Shown here piece by piece: positions 62,535 to 64,000 of a DNA stretch of 64,000 bases (position 1 is the stretch's first letter; each line of letters starts with the position of its first letter). The DNA comes from Thorsellia anophelis DSM 18579. Lineage in GTDB: Bacteria > Pseudomonadota > Gammaproteobacteria > Enterobacterales > Thorselliaceae. Location of the stretch: contig NZ_FOHV01000004.1 of assembly GCF_900111395.1 (NCBI RefSeq), positions 105,257-169,256 on the forward strand, read 5' to 3'. The translations under genes were made by a program, and so were the position numbers. The notes beneath the pieces are model-generated. The model worked only from the letters and a program-made list of their open reading frames with translations, searched no databases and was not told the DNA's origin.

Positions 62535-63770
62535 TTATTGTGCAGCCATAGCCATCTCTTCAACTGCGGTTTTATCATCTATTTGCCCATTGAAATGACG
62601 AGTAATCACGTCAAAGAAGGCATTTTTGATAGAGGGGGGAACAGCATGTGCATGAGCAATAGACCCCAATAACGTGTTGTTGGTATTGGCTTCAACTAAA
62701 TCTTTCATCGCTTTTTTAGCACAATCATCAAATTCGCTATCAGAGATATCAGTACGTGCGGGTACTGAGCCTTTTACTTTGTTGAATGCAATTTGGAAAC
62801 TTGGGTCCATAACAGCGGCAGCGAATTTTTTCTGTGCATCCACAAATTCATCACCGACTTTGAACATGACAAATTGGTCAGCATTGTAGGTAATTGCACC
62901 TTGCGTGCCGGGTAGTCTGAAACATAAGAAATCTTGGTTAGGGACTTTACCTGCAGAAATAAATTCTCCTTTTGCCCAATCTCCCATAATTTGGAACGCG
63001 GCTTGTTCATTTATCACCATTCCTGATGCAACATTCCAATCACGCCCAGAAAAATCTTTATCAACTAATTGACGTAGTTGTGCCATACGTTTGAATACTT
63101 CTTCGGTTGTCGCTGACTTTAATGTATCTTGATCTAATTCAACAAATGCTTTTCTATAGTATTCTACACCACCAGTAGATAAAGCAACACCATCGAATAA
63201 CGTTGCATCTTGCCAAGGTTGTCCACCATGAGCTAGGGCAATGAATCCAGCAGCTTGTACTTTCTCGGCAGCTTTAATAAAGTCATCCCATGTTTCAGGT
63301 ACCTCAGTGATGCCAGCTTTATCCATTACCGCCTTGTTTGCCCAAACCCAGTTAGTTGAGTGTACATTAACAGGTGCTGCTACCCATTTGCCATCATGTT
63401 TAGAAAAAGCTTGAATAGCCGTTGGTACTACGGTATCCCAGTTGCCTGCCGTTGCGATATCATTGATATCGGCAAGTACACCCTCATTTGCCCAGTTTGT
63501 AATATCAAACCCCTGCATCTGTACAGCAGTAGGTGGATTACCTGAAATAACACGTGTTCTCACTGTGGTCATCGCAGCTTCACCACTTCCACCTGCAACT
63601 GGCATATCATTCCAAGTTATTCCTTGTTTTTCTAAGTTAGTTTTAAGTACATTTAATGCAGCAGCTTCACTACCCGCTGTCCACCAATGTAAAACTTCAA
63701 CACTTTGATCTGCTAAAGCGGGCATAGAAATTGTGCTTGCAATACATAAAGCTAGTAACTGTTTTTTCAT
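62535..63770 (-). CDS. gtsA: Glucose-binding periplasmic protein GtsA
   Basis: A 411-residue sugar-binding protein with a signal peptide (MKKQLLALCIASTISMPALA). It is close to Pseudomonas glucose-binding GtsA: VEVLHWWTAGSEAAALNVLK, MPVAGGSGEAAMTTVRTRVI, WVAAPVNVHSTNWVWANK, HGGQPWQDATLFDGVALSTGG, SGRDWNVASGMVI and KGSVPARTDI. This points to glucose (or mannose) rather than maltose as the substrate. GAGG lies seven bases before the ATG. First gene of the gtsABCD unit. Confidence 0.92.
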   Translation of the reverse strand: MKKQLLALCIASTISMPALADQSVEVLHWWTAGSEAAALNVLKTNLEKQGITWNDMPVAGGSGEAAMTTVRTRVISGNPPTAVQMQGFDITNWANEGVLADINDIATAGNWDTVVPTAIQAFSKHDGKWVAAPVNVHSTNWVWANKAVMDKAGITEVPETWDDFIKAAEKVQAAGFIALAHGGQPWQDATLFDGVALSTGGVEYYRKAFVELDQDTLKSATTEEVFKRMAQLRQLVDKDFSGRDWNVASGMVINEQAAFQIMGDWAKGEFISAGKVPNQDFLCFRLPGTQGAITYNADQFVMFKVGDEFVDAQKKFAAAVMDPSFQIAFNKVKGSVPARTDISDSEFDDCAKKAMKDLVEANTNNTLLGSIAHAHAVPPSIKNAFFDVITRHFNGQIDDKTAVEEMAMAAQ

Positions 63771-64000
63771 GGTCAGACCTCATTTGGGTATCCATCTGTC
63801 GACGGATGGTATTTACGGAAGAGTAATATAAAAATGTAATATACTAGTTATCATATCGTTAATTATGCTACTAAGAGTGTGACCAACTGCTCAAATATGT
63901 AAAATTACGCAAAAATAATAGTGCTTACATAATGAGGGGATCTAGTTTTAAAATAAGTAGCAGAATTTTTAGATAGATTTAGTATAGAACTAGCCATTAT
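63771..64000 (-). promoter_or_regulatory. Promoter region of gtsABCD
   Basis: The 230 bases before gtsA must contain its promoter and any sugar or CRP control. A TGTGACCAACTGCTCA stretch at 63878 matches only eight of ten CRP positions. Nothing firmer can be called. Confidence 0.35.

Noticed and set aside
63878-63893. CRP site before gtsA
   Set aside because: Only eight of ten consensus positions match.

Overview
The window is an AT-rich stretch of a gammaproteobacterial chromosome. The gene order (ybgC-tolQRAB-pal-cpoB, ftsK-lolA-rarA, pyrG near eno, an Arg-His-Pro tRNA cluster) is enterobacterial in style. The low GC, a Pseudomonas-type Gts glucose transporter and a giant ESPR autotransporter suggest a host-associated relative such as the Orbaceae (Gilliamella-like). 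That placement is inference from gene content; no marker was searched.

Left end, 1-12.1 kb, minus strand: the YejABEF peptide importer (yejF cut by the window edge), the murein endopeptidase MepS, then ftsK-lolA-rarA. From 12.6 to 18.4 kb the complete Tol-Pal operon is on the plus strand and ends in a 22-bp perfect hairpin. tRNA-Lys and tRNA-fMet follow.

From 19.3 to 20.8 kb lies a scrap heap of accessory DNA. It holds a decayed PIN-toxin/antitoxin pair, an intact StbDE/RelE-type toxin-antitoxin pair on the minus strand and the last ~60 codons of a umuC gene. All of it is bracketed by two copies of a ~51-bp imperfect direct repeat, the right one overlapping a perfect CRP-type palindrome. pyrG, eno, three tRNAs, grxA and glnD then return to core genome.

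From 28 to 47 kb the genes are mixed: an HTH regulator, a small secreted protein, the acetate carrier SatP with DusC, an SRPBCC protein, periplasmic amylase MalS, a YfcD-like Nudix enzyme, a cupin, an RDD protein, a leucine-rich-repeat protein, a secreted ankyrin protein, AzlCD, a YigE-like protein, an MFS carrier, MalT and GltS. Between the LRR and ankyrin genes is a 1.08-kb gene-free stretch with five consensus DnaA boxes plus near matches; it is a candidate replication origin or DnaA-binding locus.

From 47.7 kb to the end: a solitary cydD with a shortened C-terminus and no cydC beside it, closed by a terminator; a ~2,957-residue autotransporter with large internal repeats and four closely spaced cysteine pairs; and gtsABCD for glucose import on the minus strand. 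MalS, MalT and Gts point to a life on maltodextrins and glucose, although no maltose transporter or malPQ is present here. I found no CRISPR array, intact transposase or prophage. The best candidates for novelty are the DnaA-box locus, the repeat-bracketed toxin-antitoxin patch, the solitary cydD and the modular autotransporter.
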